Shown here: positions 9,120 to 19,746 of the stretch, in pieces
How positions within the stretch are numbered: the stretch's first letter is position 1
How the letters are laid out: every line of letters begins with the position of its first letter
From: Mesorhizobium sp.
Lineage (GTDB): Bacteria; Pseudomonadota; Alphaproteobacteria; Rhizobiales; Rhizobiaceae
DNA: 64,000 nucleotides
Assembly: GCF_024710845.1 (NCBI RefSeq)
Contig: NZ_JANJTZ010000056.1
Span: 62,001-126,000 of the forward strand
Reading direction: 5' to 3'
Notes under the pieces: generated by a model
Told to the model about the DNA's origin: nothing
What the model saw: only the letters and a program-made list of their open reading frames with translations
Databases searched by the model: none
Position numbers and translations under genes: made by a program

Positions 9120-10508
9120 ATGAACGCCCCGCTCACTAACGTCCAGGCGCGCGACGTAGAAGCCCTGCTTCACCCCTACACGCCGATCCACCGCCTGCGC
9201 GAGATCGGGCCGACGGTGATCCAGCGCGGCAAGGGCGTCTATGTCTACGACACCCAGGGCAAGGCCTATATCGAGGGCATGGCGGGCCTCTGGTGCACGG
9301 GCCTCGGCTACGGCGACGAGGAACTGATCGAGGCCGCGACCGAGCAGATGCGCACGCTCTCCTACTCGCACCTGTTCGGCGCCAAGGGCATGGAGCCGGC
9401 GATCGAGCTTGCCGAAAAGCTGAAGGAGATCGCGCCGATCCCGATCTCGAAAGTGTTCTATACGTCCTCCGGCTCCGAGGCCAACGACACCCAGGTCAAG
9501 CTCGCCTGGTACATGAACAACGCGCTCGGCCGCCCCAACAAGAAGAAGATCATCTCGCGCCAGAAGGCCTATCACGGCGTCACCATCATGGCCGCCTCGC
9601 TGACCGGGCTCCCCTACAACCATATCGGCTGGGATCTGCCGGTCGACCGCGTCGTCCACACCGACTGCCCGCATTACTGGCGCTTCGGCAAGGACGGCGA
9701 AAGCGAGGCCGAGTTCCTGGCGCGCATCGTCCAGTCTCTGCGCGATCTGATCGAGCGCGAAGGTCCCGACACGATCGCGGCGATGATCGCCGAGCCGGTC
9801 ATGGGCGCCGGCGGCGTCATCGTCCCGCCGGCCGGCTACTACCCGGCCATCAAGGAAGTGCTGGACGAGCACGACATCATCATGATCGACGACGAGGTCA
9901 TCAACGGCTTCGGCCGCACCGGCAACTGGTGGGGCTGCCAGACGCATGGCATGGTGCCCACCACCATCTCCGTCGCCAAGCAGCTCACCTCGGCCTATGT
10001 GCCGCTCGGCGCCGTGCTGGTGCCGGAGGACATCTACCAGGCCTATGTCGACCATTCGCGCCAGATCGGCACGTTCGGCCACGGCTTCACCTATGGCGGC
10101 CACCCGCTCGGCTGTGCGGTGGGCGCCAAGGCGATCGAGATCTATCAGAAGCGCGACATCGTCGGAAAGGTCCGCGCGATCTCGCCGCTCTTCGCCAGCC
10201 GCCTCGACGCCGTCAGGGACCACCCGCTGGTCGGCGAGGTGCGCTATTCGGGCCTCGTCGGCGGCGTCGAGCTGGTGGCCGACAAGAAGACCAAGCGTTC
10301 CTTCGACGGCAAGAAGGGCGTCGGCCCGGCCCTTGCCCGCTTCGCCGAGGGCCACGGCGCGATCGTGCGCGCCATCGGCGACACGATCGCCTTCTGCCCG
10401 CCGATGATCATCTCCGAGGCGGAATTGAACGAGCTGTTCGACCGTTTCGAGAAAGCGCTCGCCGACACCGAGGCCCTGGTCCACAAGGAAGGCCTGCGCG
10501 CCGCATAG
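9120..10508 (+). CDS. Class III PLP-dependent aminotransferase (omega-amino acid/amine:pyruvate type)
   Basis: 462 residues. The class III fold is shown by YTSSGSEANDTQVKLAWY (phosphate-binding region), the YHG after the large-domain strand, IIMIDDEVINGFGRTG with the Asp that contacts the pyridine nitrogen, and KQLTSAYVPLGA with the PLP-binding Lys. It transfers an amino group from an omega-amino acid or amine, usually to pyruvate. The FGHGFTYGGHP segment also fits omega-transaminases. The acceptor and donor cannot be determined from sequence. The DUF427 gene follows after 10 bp, so the two are likely co-transcribed. Confidence 0.9.
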   Translation: MNAPLTNVQARDVEALLHPYTPIHRLREIGPTVIQRGKGVYVYDTQGKAYIEGMAGLWCTGLGYGDEELIEAATEQMRTLSYSHLFGAKGMEPAIELAEKLKEIAPIPISKVFYTSSGSEANDTQVKLAWYMNNALGRPNKKKIISRQKAYHGVTIMAASLTGLPYNHIGWDLPVDRVVHTDCPHYWRFGKDGESEAEFLARIVQSLRDLIEREGPDTIAAMIAEPVMGAGGVIVPPAGYYPAIKEVLDEHDIIMIDDEVINGFGRTGNWWGCQTHGMVPTTISVAKQLTSAYVPLGAVLVPEDIYQAYVDHSRQIGTFGHGFTYGGHPLGCAVGAKAIEIYQKRDIVGKVRAISPLFASRLDAVRDHPLVGEVRYSGLVGGVELVADKKTKRSFDGKKGVGPALARFAEGHGAIVRAIGDTIAFCPPMIISEAELNELFDRFEKALADTEALVHKEGLRAA

Positions 10509-10518
10509 GAAGACGCTT

Positions 10519-10887
10519 TTGCCCAACCCCTCGCCCGGATTCGCCCGCAACCCGGGCAAGTCGATCAGCGTCGAGCCCTATCCCGGCACCGTCACCGTCT
10601 TGGCCGGCGGCAGCGTCGTCGCGCGCAGCGCGCAGGCGCTGAAGCTCACCGAAGCGCCCTACCCGCCGGTCCTCTACATCCCCTTCGCCGACATCGACTT
10701 CTCGAAGCTAGAGAAGACGGCGCATTCCACCCACTGCCCCTATAAAGGCCAGGCCTCCTACTGGAACGTCACCCGCGCCCGAGGCGACAACGCCATGTGG
10801 GCCTACGAGGCGCCGTTCGACGAGATGGCGGCGATCCGCGACCACGGCGCGTTCTATCAGGATCGGATGACGATCGAGGCGGGGTGA
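10519..10887 (+). CDS. DUF427 domain protein
   Basis: 122 residues from a TTG at 10519, preceded by AGGAAGACG that overlaps the end of the aminotransferase gene. The family markers are VVARSAQALKLTEAPYPPVLYIP, shown here only as its parts VVARS and YPPVLYIP, then HCPYKGQASYW and WAYEAPF. DUF427 proteins are single-domain beta-rich proteins of unknown biochemical role, often found near metabolic enzymes. The short gap to the aminotransferase suggests an operon, but this does not define a function. Confidence 0.88.
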   Translation: MPNPSPGFARNPGKSISVEPYPGTVTVLAGGSVVARSAQALKLTEAPYPPVLYIPFADIDFSKLEKTAHSTHCPYKGQASYWNVTRARGDNAMWAYEAPFDEMAAIRDHGAFYQDRMTIEAG

Positions 10888-11000
10888 GTTCGGTATCCCG
10901 GTCCGCGAGCAGGCGGACCGGATCGCTTGACCCCGATCAATCCGCCTCTCGGCAGCGACTGCTAGGGAAAACCGGCCAAGTTTCCCTGGAGGTGGCAAGC

Positions 11001-12998
11001 ATGTCGATTTCCACGCCCGGCGCCGCGCCGCGCGCGGTCAGGGCGCTCCTGCTTGGGTTCCTGCTCCTGTTCGCGCCTGCAGCTACGGCGTATTCGGCCG
11101 CCGCGGACGATCTCGCCGGCGGCTCGGCCCGACGCGCGGCGTCGCCGGAGCCCGGCATGTTGGACGAGAGCGGATTCGGCTTCCGGCTGCGCGTTCCCGA
11201 CGGCTGGTCCATCGACATCGACGCCGAAGACGGACCAATACTGAGCTGGCGCATGCACCGCGACGCCTGGCTCGCGGGAGACGTGCCGGAGGGGCTCCTG
11301 GCTCTCAACGTGACCGTTATCGAGCCTGAGCCGGGGAAGGACGTCGAGGCCGAATTTCGCAAGTTCGCTCGCAATTACGCCGACCGCTTCCTGGAGGGCG
11401 GCAGGATCGTGTCGCTGAAGGCCTTTTCGTTCGGAGGCCGGCCGGGCTTCCTCGCCGCGGCCGAGGGACGCATCAAGCGGACATCCGGTCCGGCGGTGAA
11501 AGTCTTGGCGCGCGTCTTCATCTACGAGACCGAGGACCGCCAGGTGATCGTCTCGGCGGTGGCGCCGCGATCCTCGGCCGAGCCCCTGGACCATTTGGGC
11601 GAACCCGGATCGCTGATCGAGGCGAGCGGTGCGGATACCTCCGTTTCCGTCGACCAGGGTGCGGACCAACCGTCGCAAGCGAATGCGGCGGATGTCATTC
11701 TGCCCGACACCCGGCAGAGGCTGCGTGCCATCTCGTGGGGCGGCGGATCGCTGGAGGAATTCGGGCGTCTCGACGCCGATGGCTTGGCGATCGCGCTGCC
11801 TCCCGGCGCGCGCACGGCGGGCGTCGGTGTAGCGTCGAGCGGCAGCACGGTCGCGCTCGGCGACCTGGACGGCGGCGATGCCACGACCTTGCGTATCGCA
11901 CTCGACCCGACAGGAACGGACTCGCTCCTGGTGGTGCTGTGCCCGGGCCGGATGGTGCCGTGCATCTCAGAGCCGAGCCTGCAGATACGCATGGGAGCGT
12001 CCGCCGCGGGGGTCGAGCTTTCGCTCTGGTCCGAAGCCACTCCTGTCGCGAGGCAGGTCCTGCCTGGCGGCATGCCCGCGAACCTGTCGGTCCGGATCGA
12101 CCGCGACGGGGTCTATGTCTTCCCGGCCACGGGAGAGGCATTGCTGGTCGAGCGCCCACGTGGGCTGGCGCCGTTCGCCTCGCTCGACGTGGTGATCGCG
12201 GCGCTGCCGACCGAAGCCGGCGGACGGTTGCGGATGCATGCGCTGACTGTGGAGACGGACCGGCAGGCGGTAACCGATTTGCTGCCCGCGCCCGGCGATG
12301 CGGCTGCAATTTTTCCCGCCGCGAACCCCGACATCTGGCGCGAGAAGGCGTCGGGCGGCGGCGACTTCGCCGCCTTCGCGGCACTTCGCGAGGACGGGCT
12401 GCATGTGTCGGTGCCGGCCGGCCATTCCTGGGGCGTCACCGGTCTCGTGTCGGGCCGGCCTGTACTTGCCCTCCCGGACGGAAACGACACCCCCGCTCCC
12501 GAGCGTCTGCGCGGCACGATCGACCCAACCGCCTCGGACTCATTTGCGGTCGCGATCCTCCCCGACGCGGAGGGCGACGTCTGGCTCTCCGCGATCGGCT
12601 ACGCGGATATCCAGCGCGCGGCGGATGGCCGGTTTCGCGTCAGGATCTACACCTGCGGATCCGGCGACCGTGTCGCCGAGACGCTCGTCGACGGGACGTG
12701 GTCCGGCGCATTCGATCTGATCGTCCGGCCGGACCGCCTCGAGCTCGCCCTGGACGATCGGCGCCTCTCGACGACGCTCCTCTCCTGCCGTCTGCCCGAA
12801 GCCGGCGCCCATGTCGCCGTCTTCGCCGTGGCGGGGAAGGAAAACGAGGCGGCCTCGCTGCACCTCACCGGCGTGTCGATCGACCGCCTGCCGCTGCCTG
12901 CACTGGCCGAGGCCGGTCCGGGCTCCGACGCAGAATTCCGCCCCGAGGCGTGGATTGCCGACATGGAAGACGAACTCTCCGAACCGACCGACAGGTGA
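11001..12998 (+). CDS. Large secreted protein with PsbP-like N-terminus and two internal repeats, unknown function
   Basis: 665 residues from the ATG at 11001, with GGAGGTGG about 6 bases upstream. A signal peptide is evident (ALLLGFLLLFAPAATAYSA, cleavage near residue 33). Residues 50-205 have a GFGFRLRVPDGWSID start and strand pattern resembling PsbP/DcrB-type periplasmic domains; this is inference. Two related segments follow, at about 233-425 and 438-625, each with a DPTxxDS element (DPTGTDSLLVV and DPTASDSFAVA) and a closing strand (LRMHALTVE and LHLTGVSID), suggesting duplicated beta-sandwich domains. No catalytic motif is visible. Its stop lies 5 bp before the next secreted gene, so the two form an operon. 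Confidence 0.7.
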   Translation: MSISTPGAAPRAVRALLLGFLLLFAPAATAYSAAADDLAGGSARRAASPEPGMLDESGFGFRLRVPDGWSIDIDAEDGPILSWRMHRDAWLAGDVPEGLLALNVTVIEPEPGKDVEAEFRKFARNYADRFLEGGRIVSLKAFSFGGRPGFLAAAEGRIKRTSGPAVKVLARVFIYETEDRQVIVSAVAPRSSAEPLDHLGEPGSLIEASGADTSVSVDQGADQPSQANAADVILPDTRQRLRAISWGGGSLEEFGRLDADGLAIALPPGARTAGVGVASSGSTVALGDLDGGDATTLRIALDPTGTDSLLVVLCPGRMVPCISEPSLQIRMGASAAGVELSLWSEATPVARQVLPGGMPANLSVRIDRDGVYVFPATGEALLVERPRGLAPFASLDVVIAALPTEAGGRLRMHALTVETDRQAVTDLLPAPGDAAAIFPAANPDIWREKASGGGDFAAFAALREDGLHVSVPAGHSWGVTGLVSGRPVLALPDGNDTPAPERLRGTIDPTASDSFAVAILPDAEGDVWLSAIGYADIQRAADGRFRVRIYTCGSGDRVAETLVDGTWSGAFDLIVRPDRLELALDDRRLSTTLLSCRLPEAGAHVAVFAVAGKENEAASLHLTGVSIDRLPLPALAEAGPGSDAEFRPEAWIADMEDELSEPTDR

Positions 12999-13003
12999 CC
13001 AGC

Positions 13004-14470
13004 ATGCTACTCCCCGCCTTCCGTCACGGTCTCCGCGGTGCGTTCGCCGCGTTCTTCCTGATGGCGTCCCTCCCGGCGTTCGCCGACGCCTTCGATGACG
13101 AGGTTGCCCGGCTCGGCCAGGCCAAGGCCAGCTTCGGCCACGACATCGACGCGGAGGGCAAGGTCGCCGATTTTGTCAAGGCCGGTCTCGGCGCCTTCGA
13201 GATCCCGCATGCCGGCGCCGAGCGGCTGAAGAAGATCATGGTCAACGGCTACGACTACTGGACCGCCGCCCGCGCGGGCAAGGAGGCCGGCCAGGACCCG
13301 CAGCTCTCCGACTTCAACAAGTTCTTCATCAAGTCGATGCTCGACAGCGTCTCGCCGAAGGAACTCGTCCGCTTGAAGCGAATGCTCGGCACCAACGCCG
13401 CCGCGGCGAAGGCGATCAAGGACGCCGGCATCGACGTCACCGACGCGGTCGCCGGCGCCCTTCCGGATGGTCAGGCGCGCGACGTGATCGAGGCCGCCGC
13501 CATCGCCGCTATCGACTCGCTGTGCCCGACCTGCGCGGTCGGCCGCACCGCCGCCGTCATCGCGCTCAACGAGGGGCGCAAGCTGCGCGCCGTGTTCGAG
13601 GACGACCGCACCCGCGCGCTCTACGAGGCCTGGAAACAGGGCGATGGCCAGCTTCCGCAGGGCCTCCGCGGCGGCGACGCCGTCTATGTCGCCGCGCGGC
13701 GCGCCATCGAGGAGGCGCGCGCGGCCGCCGGTCAGGAGGGAGAAGTCTCCGAGGCCGATGTCGAGCGCGCCATCCTCGCCAGGTTCGACAGTTGGCGGCG
13801 CGGCGAGGCGGTCGGCAGGACGCGGGCCGAAATGCTCGCCCGGGCGAAGCCCGACTACGACAGGCTCGACGACGGCCAGCGCCGCCTCTTCGGCCCCGAC
13901 CCAAAGGCGCAGGCCGCCGGCTTCGCGAAGGAGTTTCTCGACGCCTGGGACACGCTGAAGCAGGTCATGGGCGACCGCCCCGCCCCGCCAAGCCTTGTCC
14001 AGGACGCCGTGTTCCTCGCGCTCACTCGCGCCGATCCGTCGCTGACCATGGCCGACTGGCGCAACCGGCTGCGCCAGATCGCCCGGTCGCACGGCTGGCC
14101 CGATCCCTTCCCGCTGGACCCGACCGGGGTGCGCGAGCGGGTCTCGCGCCGCCTGAAGCAGTTGAACCACTACAAGATGGAAGCGGTCTTCGACACGATC
14201 GGCGTGCCCGACGCCGTGCGCAAGAACCTCTACGGCTGCCTCTGTTCCCAGGTTCCGCACGGCGTCGGCGTCGGATTCATCTATGCACCGTCCAACGGCA
14301 AGCCGTGCCTGTCGGTCGGCGGCTTCGGCACCTGGAGCGAGGCGTTCCCGACGCTGGAGATTGCGTATGATGCCTGCTTCGAAGCCGTGCGCGTGCCTCC
14401 GGCCACCGGCAAGGAGCCGGTCCCGTTCGACGAATATCTCTCCGGGCGGCTGACCGGCAAGGCGAACTGA
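13004..14470 (+). CDS. Secreted alpha-helical protein, unknown function
   Basis: 488 residues from the ATG at 13004; AGGTGA, which contains the upstream gene's stop, sits 5 bases before it. A GTG at 12995 is a weaker alternative. The signal peptide is clear (GAFAAFFLMASLPAFADA). The mature part is mostly helical and charged, with a SLCPTCAVG pair near residue 168 and a C-terminal region (about 400-470) with further cysteines (YGCLCSQVPHG, KPCLSVGG, DACFEA) that could form disulfides in the periplasm. I do not recognise a family. Operon position with the previous gene implies a shared pathway or complex. Confidence 0.7.
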   Translation: MLLPAFRHGLRGAFAAFFLMASLPAFADAFDDEVARLGQAKASFGHDIDAEGKVADFVKAGLGAFEIPHAGAERLKKIMVNGYDYWTAARAGKEAGQDPQLSDFNKFFIKSMLDSVSPKELVRLKRMLGTNAAAAKAIKDAGIDVTDAVAGALPDGQARDVIEAAAIAAIDSLCPTCAVGRTAAVIALNEGRKLRAVFEDDRTRALYEAWKQGDGQLPQGLRGGDAVYVAARRAIEEARAAAGQEGEVSEADVERAILARFDSWRRGEAVGRTRAEMLARAKPDYDRLDDGQRRLFGPDPKAQAAGFAKEFLDAWDTLKQVMGDRPAPPSLVQDAVFLALTRADPSLTMADWRNRLRQIARSHGWPDPFPLDPTGVRERVSRRLKQLNHYKMEAVFDTIGVPDAVRKNLYGCLCSQVPHGVGVGFIYAPSNGKPCLSVGGFGTWSEAFPTLEIAYDACFEAVRVPPATGKEPVPFDEYLSGRLTGKAN

Positions 14471-14535
14471 GGCAACGACCGGTTTCCGGCAGGGCCCGGT
14501 GGAACGTCCAGCCAAGTTATTCTACCGCGTTTCGC

Positions 14536-14573
14536 AGGCGTTATCCGAAAGAACGAGCTTTCGGATAACGCCT
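14536..14573. terminator. Perfect 16-bp hairpin between convergent genes
   Basis: Positions 14536-14551 and 14558-14573 are exact reverse complements (arms beginning AGGCGTTATCCG and CTTTCGGATAAC) with a 6-base loop. The hairpin lies about 65 bp past the end of the plus-strand secreted gene and 50 bp from the stop of the facing 79-residue gene, where a bidirectional transcription stop would be useful. No long T-run follows on either strand, so it could also be a dispersed palindromic repeat. Confidence 0.6.
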
Positions 14574-14621
14574 CCGTCGCCGCTTGAAGCGGCCAAGGTC
14601 AGTCGAGGATCAAGGGGCCCC

Positions 14622-14861
14622 TCACCTTTTTTCGAACGCCACCGCCACGCCGCGCTGGCGGAAATAGGACTGCATCAGCTTGCGGCCGGCCCGGTTGCCC
14701 TGCGGGAGCCTGGTCGGATCGAACACCGCCTCCTTCTGCCCCGCGCGCGCAAGTGCGGCCTTCAGCGTCGCGATATGGGCGTCGAGGTCGGCATTGTCGG
14801 CCTCAAGCGAGGCGTAGATCAGGTCAGTGGCTTCCGCCACGGTCGGTTCGCTCACGGTCAT
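14622..14861 (-). CDS. Small conserved-looking protein downstream of ppdK, unknown function
   Basis: 79 residues from the ATG at 14861. A longer frame to 14960 would run into the intergenic hairpin repeat and is rejected. The sequence (TDLIYASLEADNADLD, then FDPTRLPQGNRAGRKLMQSYF) suggests a helical N-terminal half and a basic C-terminal half, with no membrane segment. It lies 126 bp downstream of ppdK on the same strand, separated by a mosaic hairpin block. I do not recognise a characterised family. Confidence 0.6.
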   Translation of the reverse strand: MTVSEPTVAEATDLIYASLEADNADLDAHIATLKAALARAGQKEAVFDPTRLPQGNRAGRKLMQSYFRQRGVAVAFEKR

Positions 14862-14897
14862 GGTCCCTGTTGTTCGTAAGAGGGGTCGGCGCGGCCT

Positions 14898-14987
14898 TCC
14901 CGGGGCGGGGCCCGCTGCCTGCGGCAGCTCCCGCCCGTTCGAGCCCCCCCGAAGGTCCACAGGACCTTCGGATCGCCCTGCGGGCGA

Positions 14988-14989
<2 letters not shown>
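14898..14989. repeat. RIME-like mosaic of hairpins, copy 1 (downstream of ppdK)
   Basis: Three tandem hairpins with 3-base loops are visible. GCTGCC/GGCAGC (14914-14928) is nested in a GGGCGGG/CCCGCCC outer stem. CCGAAGGTCC/GGACCTTCGG is at 14949-14971. GATCGCCC/GGGCGATC is at 14971-14989, ending in the ppdK stop region. The same modules recur in the window at 20.36-20.42 kb and 23.81-24.0 kb with different stem sequences. Such arrays resemble the Rhizobium-specific intergenic mosaic elements. This copy may also stop ppdK transcription. Confidence 0.8.
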
Positions 14990-17654
<2,665 letters not shown>

Positions 17655-17805
17655 CTGCACTTCTCCGACTCCCAACGTGAGCGCCCAATAGCGGATAATG
17701 CCGGCCTGGACGATAGCAAAATTGGCCGGTGGGCCGGCATTGGCTGCGACCTGTTGACTGCCGCCCGCACGGCGAATAGGTCCGAAGCGCAGGGAGAGGA
17801 TGACG

Positions 17806-18195
17806 ATGGCCGATACCGACGCGAAACCCGCGGGCGAACTGGTGCTGCGCACGCTGGCCATGCCGGCCGACACCAATGCCGCCGGCGACATCTTCGGCGG
17901 CTGGGTCATGGCGCAGATGGACCTGGCCTGCGGCATCCGCGCCGCCGAACGCGCCAAGGGCCGCGTCGTCACGGTGGCGGTCGAGAAGATGATCTTCGCC
18001 AAGCCGATGAAGGTCGGCGACACGCTGTCTATCTATGCCGACATCACCCGCGTCGGCCGCACCTCGATGACGCTGTCGCTCGAAGCCTGGGCGCAGCGCT
18101 ACCTCTCCGACGTGATGGAGAAGGTCACCCATGCCGACTTCGTCATGGTCGCGCTCGACGACCAGCGCAAGCCGACGCGCATTCCGCCCGAGTGA
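17806..18195 (+). CDS. yciA: Acyl-CoA thioesterase, YciA type (hotdog fold)
   Basis: 129 residues. The hotdog signature is clear: MPADTNAAGDIFGGWVMAQ with the conserved Asn and Asp-Ile-Phe-Gly-Gly-Trp, then VTVAVEKMIFAKPMKVGD and YADITRVGRTSM. YciA-type enzymes hydrolyse a broad range of acyl-CoAs in the cytosol. Two in-frame ATGs compete. The one at 17800 touches the AGGGAGAGG ribosome-binding site, while 17806 has a 6-base spacing to it and is preferred. The gene is divergent from ppdK across a 151-bp gap. Confidence 0.93.
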   Translation: MADTDAKPAGELVLRTLAMPADTNAAGDIFGGWVMAQMDLACGIRAAERAKGRVVTVAVEKMIFAKPMKVGDTLSIYADITRVGRTSMTLSLEAWAQRYLSDVMEKVTHADFVMVALDDQRKPTRIPPE

Positions 18196-18218
18196 TTTAG
18201 ACCAATACCAGGTCCAGC

Positions 18219-19208
18219 CTATTCCGCCGGCGCCGGCCGGCTGGCCTGTGCCTGCGGGGCGCTCGCTATCTTTGTCGGCGCCGGCGCCAGGCATTCGCGC
18301 ACCAGCCCGGTCGTATAGCCGCGCGTGATATGGGCGCCTGCCGCGAACTCGGGATCGGCCATCAGCGCCGCGTGCAGCTTCGGCGCGTTGTAGAACGGCA
18401 CGCTCGGATAGAGGTGGTGGTCGAGGTGGTAGTTCACATTGTGCGGTGAGAAGAAGGCGCGCTCCCACAGATAGGGATAGACGGTGCGCGAGGAGCCCAG
18501 TTCGGTGTCATAGTCCATCGAGCCGAAATGCTCGGCGACCGAACGGACGTAGAGGAACAGCAGGAAGAAGGTGAAGAACGGCACCATCCAGTAGACCGCG
18601 AATTCGTACCAGGTGCCGGTCACGGAAAACACGAACGCCATCGCGATATAGTAGGCGAAGCGCTTGAGCTGATAGGTCTTCGACCTTCCCTCGTCGTCCG
18701 ACAGCCGCGTGATCAGCGATTTCATGTCGCGATAGGAGGAAATGCCCACCAGATAGCCGAGCAGGTTCATGATCGCGTATTGCCAGGTCTGCGGGAAGGT
18801 GAAGTGCCGCGTGCCGAGCTTGATGCGCCAGTCGGGGTCCTTCTCGGTGTTCGTGTAGCGGTGGTGCGCAAGGTGGTTCTTGCGGTAGCCGTCGACGAAG
18901 GTGAACACCGGCCAGGCCAGCAGAAGGTCGCCCACCCACTCGGACACTTTCTTGTTCGAGATGAAACGGTAGTGGGCGAATTCGTGGATCAGCACGCCCA
19001 TCGCATGCATGCGCCCGCCGATGACCACCCAGGCGAGCACCAGCGCCCAGACAGTCTGCATCCATTCCGAGAAGGCGATGGCGGCGGCGATGACCGCCCA
19101 GTCCAGGGCGATCGCGGCGGCTGTCCTCCACGGGGTCAGCACCGACAGCGCCTTCACCGTCTTCTGGTCGAGGTTGTAACCGTATTCCTTCATCGCCTCG
19201 GTTTCCAT
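18219..19208 (-). CDS. Membrane fatty acid desaturase
   Basis: 329 residues from the ATG at 19208 (METEAMKEYGYN); a TTG at 19253 and an ATG at 19193 are also in frame, so the exact start is uncertain. All three histidine boxes of membrane di-iron desaturases are present: HEFAH, HLAHH (GYRKNHLAHHRYTN) and HLDHH (NVNYHLDHHLYPS). Four or more hydrophobic segments alternate with them. The enzyme introduces a double bond or hydroxyl group in a lipid acyl chain or related substrate. Similar proteins with HLDHH near the end include omega-3-like and ketolase-like branches, so the position is not assigned. Confidence 0.9.
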   Translation of the reverse strand: METEAMKEYGYNLDQKTVKALSVLTPWRTAAAIALDWAVIAAAIAFSEWMQTVWALVLAWVVIGGRMHAMGVLIHEFAHYRFISNKKVSEWVGDLLLAWPVFTFVDGYRKNHLAHHRYTNTEKDPDWRIKLGTRHFTFPQTWQYAIMNLLGYLVGISSYRDMKSLITRLSDDEGRSKTYQLKRFAYYIAMAFVFSVTGTWYEFAVYWMVPFFTFFLLFLYVRSVAEHFGSMDYDTELGSSRTVYPYLWERAFFSPHNVNYHLDHHLYPSVPFYNAPKLHAALMADPEFAAGAHITRGYTTGLVRECLAPAPTKIASAPQAQASRPAPAE

Positions 19209-19292
19209 CCTGTAGACAGACCGTTGAACGATCGGGAATTTACGCTTTATCAACCATGTTCGCCAAGCGACATTTTTCCACGGGGAGTTGCG

Positions 19293-19661
19293 TCAGACGC
19301 TGGTCACGTCGAAGCGTTCTCGCGCCTCGCGGATGCGGATGATGTTGTTGCGCGCCCAGTCGCCGAGCGCCCTGACAGGGGTCAGCAATTCCTGCCCGAG
19401 TTGGGTCAGTTCGTAGTCCACACGCGGCGGAATCGTTGGAAACACAGTGCGTGTGACGAAACCGTCGCGCTCCAGGCCGCGCAGCGTCGTGGTCAGCATC
19501 TTCTGCGAAATGCCGCCTATCGAGCGCTTCAGTTCGGAGAAGCGCATCGGTCCCGAGCCGAGATACTGGACAACCAGAACGGTCCATTTGTCGCCTACCC
19601 GGGAGAGCACCTCGCTCACCGCTCGACAATCCTCGGTGGGGAATATGTGACCTGGTTTCAC
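19293..19661 (-). CDS. HxlR-family transcriptional regulator
   Basis: 122 residues from a GTG at 19661 with a strong AAGGAGG 7 bases upstream. The winged-helix pattern of HxlR is present: VGDKWTVLVVQYLGSGPMRF as VGDKWTVLVV plus MRFSELKRSI, then GISQKMLTTTLRGLERDG (recognition helix) and YELTQLGQELLTPV (wing). A single Cys (EDCRAVSEVL) sits where redox- or electrophile-sensing members such as YodB carry theirs. It is divergent from the FMN reductase gene and very likely controls it. Confidence 0.92.
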   Translation of the reverse strand: MKPGHIFPTEDCRAVSEVLSRVGDKWTVLVVQYLGSGPMRFSELKRSIGGISQKMLTTTLRGLERDGFVTRTVFPTIPPRVDYELTQLGQELLTPVRALGDWARNNIIRIREARERFDVTSV

Positions 19662-19706
19662 GGAAGTGCCTCCTTGCGCGACTCTGCCGCTTTCTTATGT
19701 AGTGTC

Positions 19707-19723
19707 GGTATCGGAAAGATACC
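19707..19723. promoter_or_regulatory. Candidate HxlR operator
   Basis: GGTATC-GGAAA-GATACC is a perfect 6-bp inverted repeat with a 5-base spacer in the 85-bp gap between hxlR and the FMN reductase gene. With one mismatch it extends to TCGGTATC/GATACCAGA. It lies 24 bases before the reductase start codon, in the likely promoter. HxlR regulators usually bind inverted repeats in the shared promoter, so this is a good candidate, but binding is inferred. Confidence 0.45.
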
Positions 19724-19746
19724 AGAGTTCTTCAGGAGAGCATACC

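Noticed and set aside
17655-18023. Upstream extension of ppdK to about 1011 residues
   Set aside because: The added leader has no family similarity and overlaps divergent yciA; the ATG at 17654 has a good ribosome-binding site.
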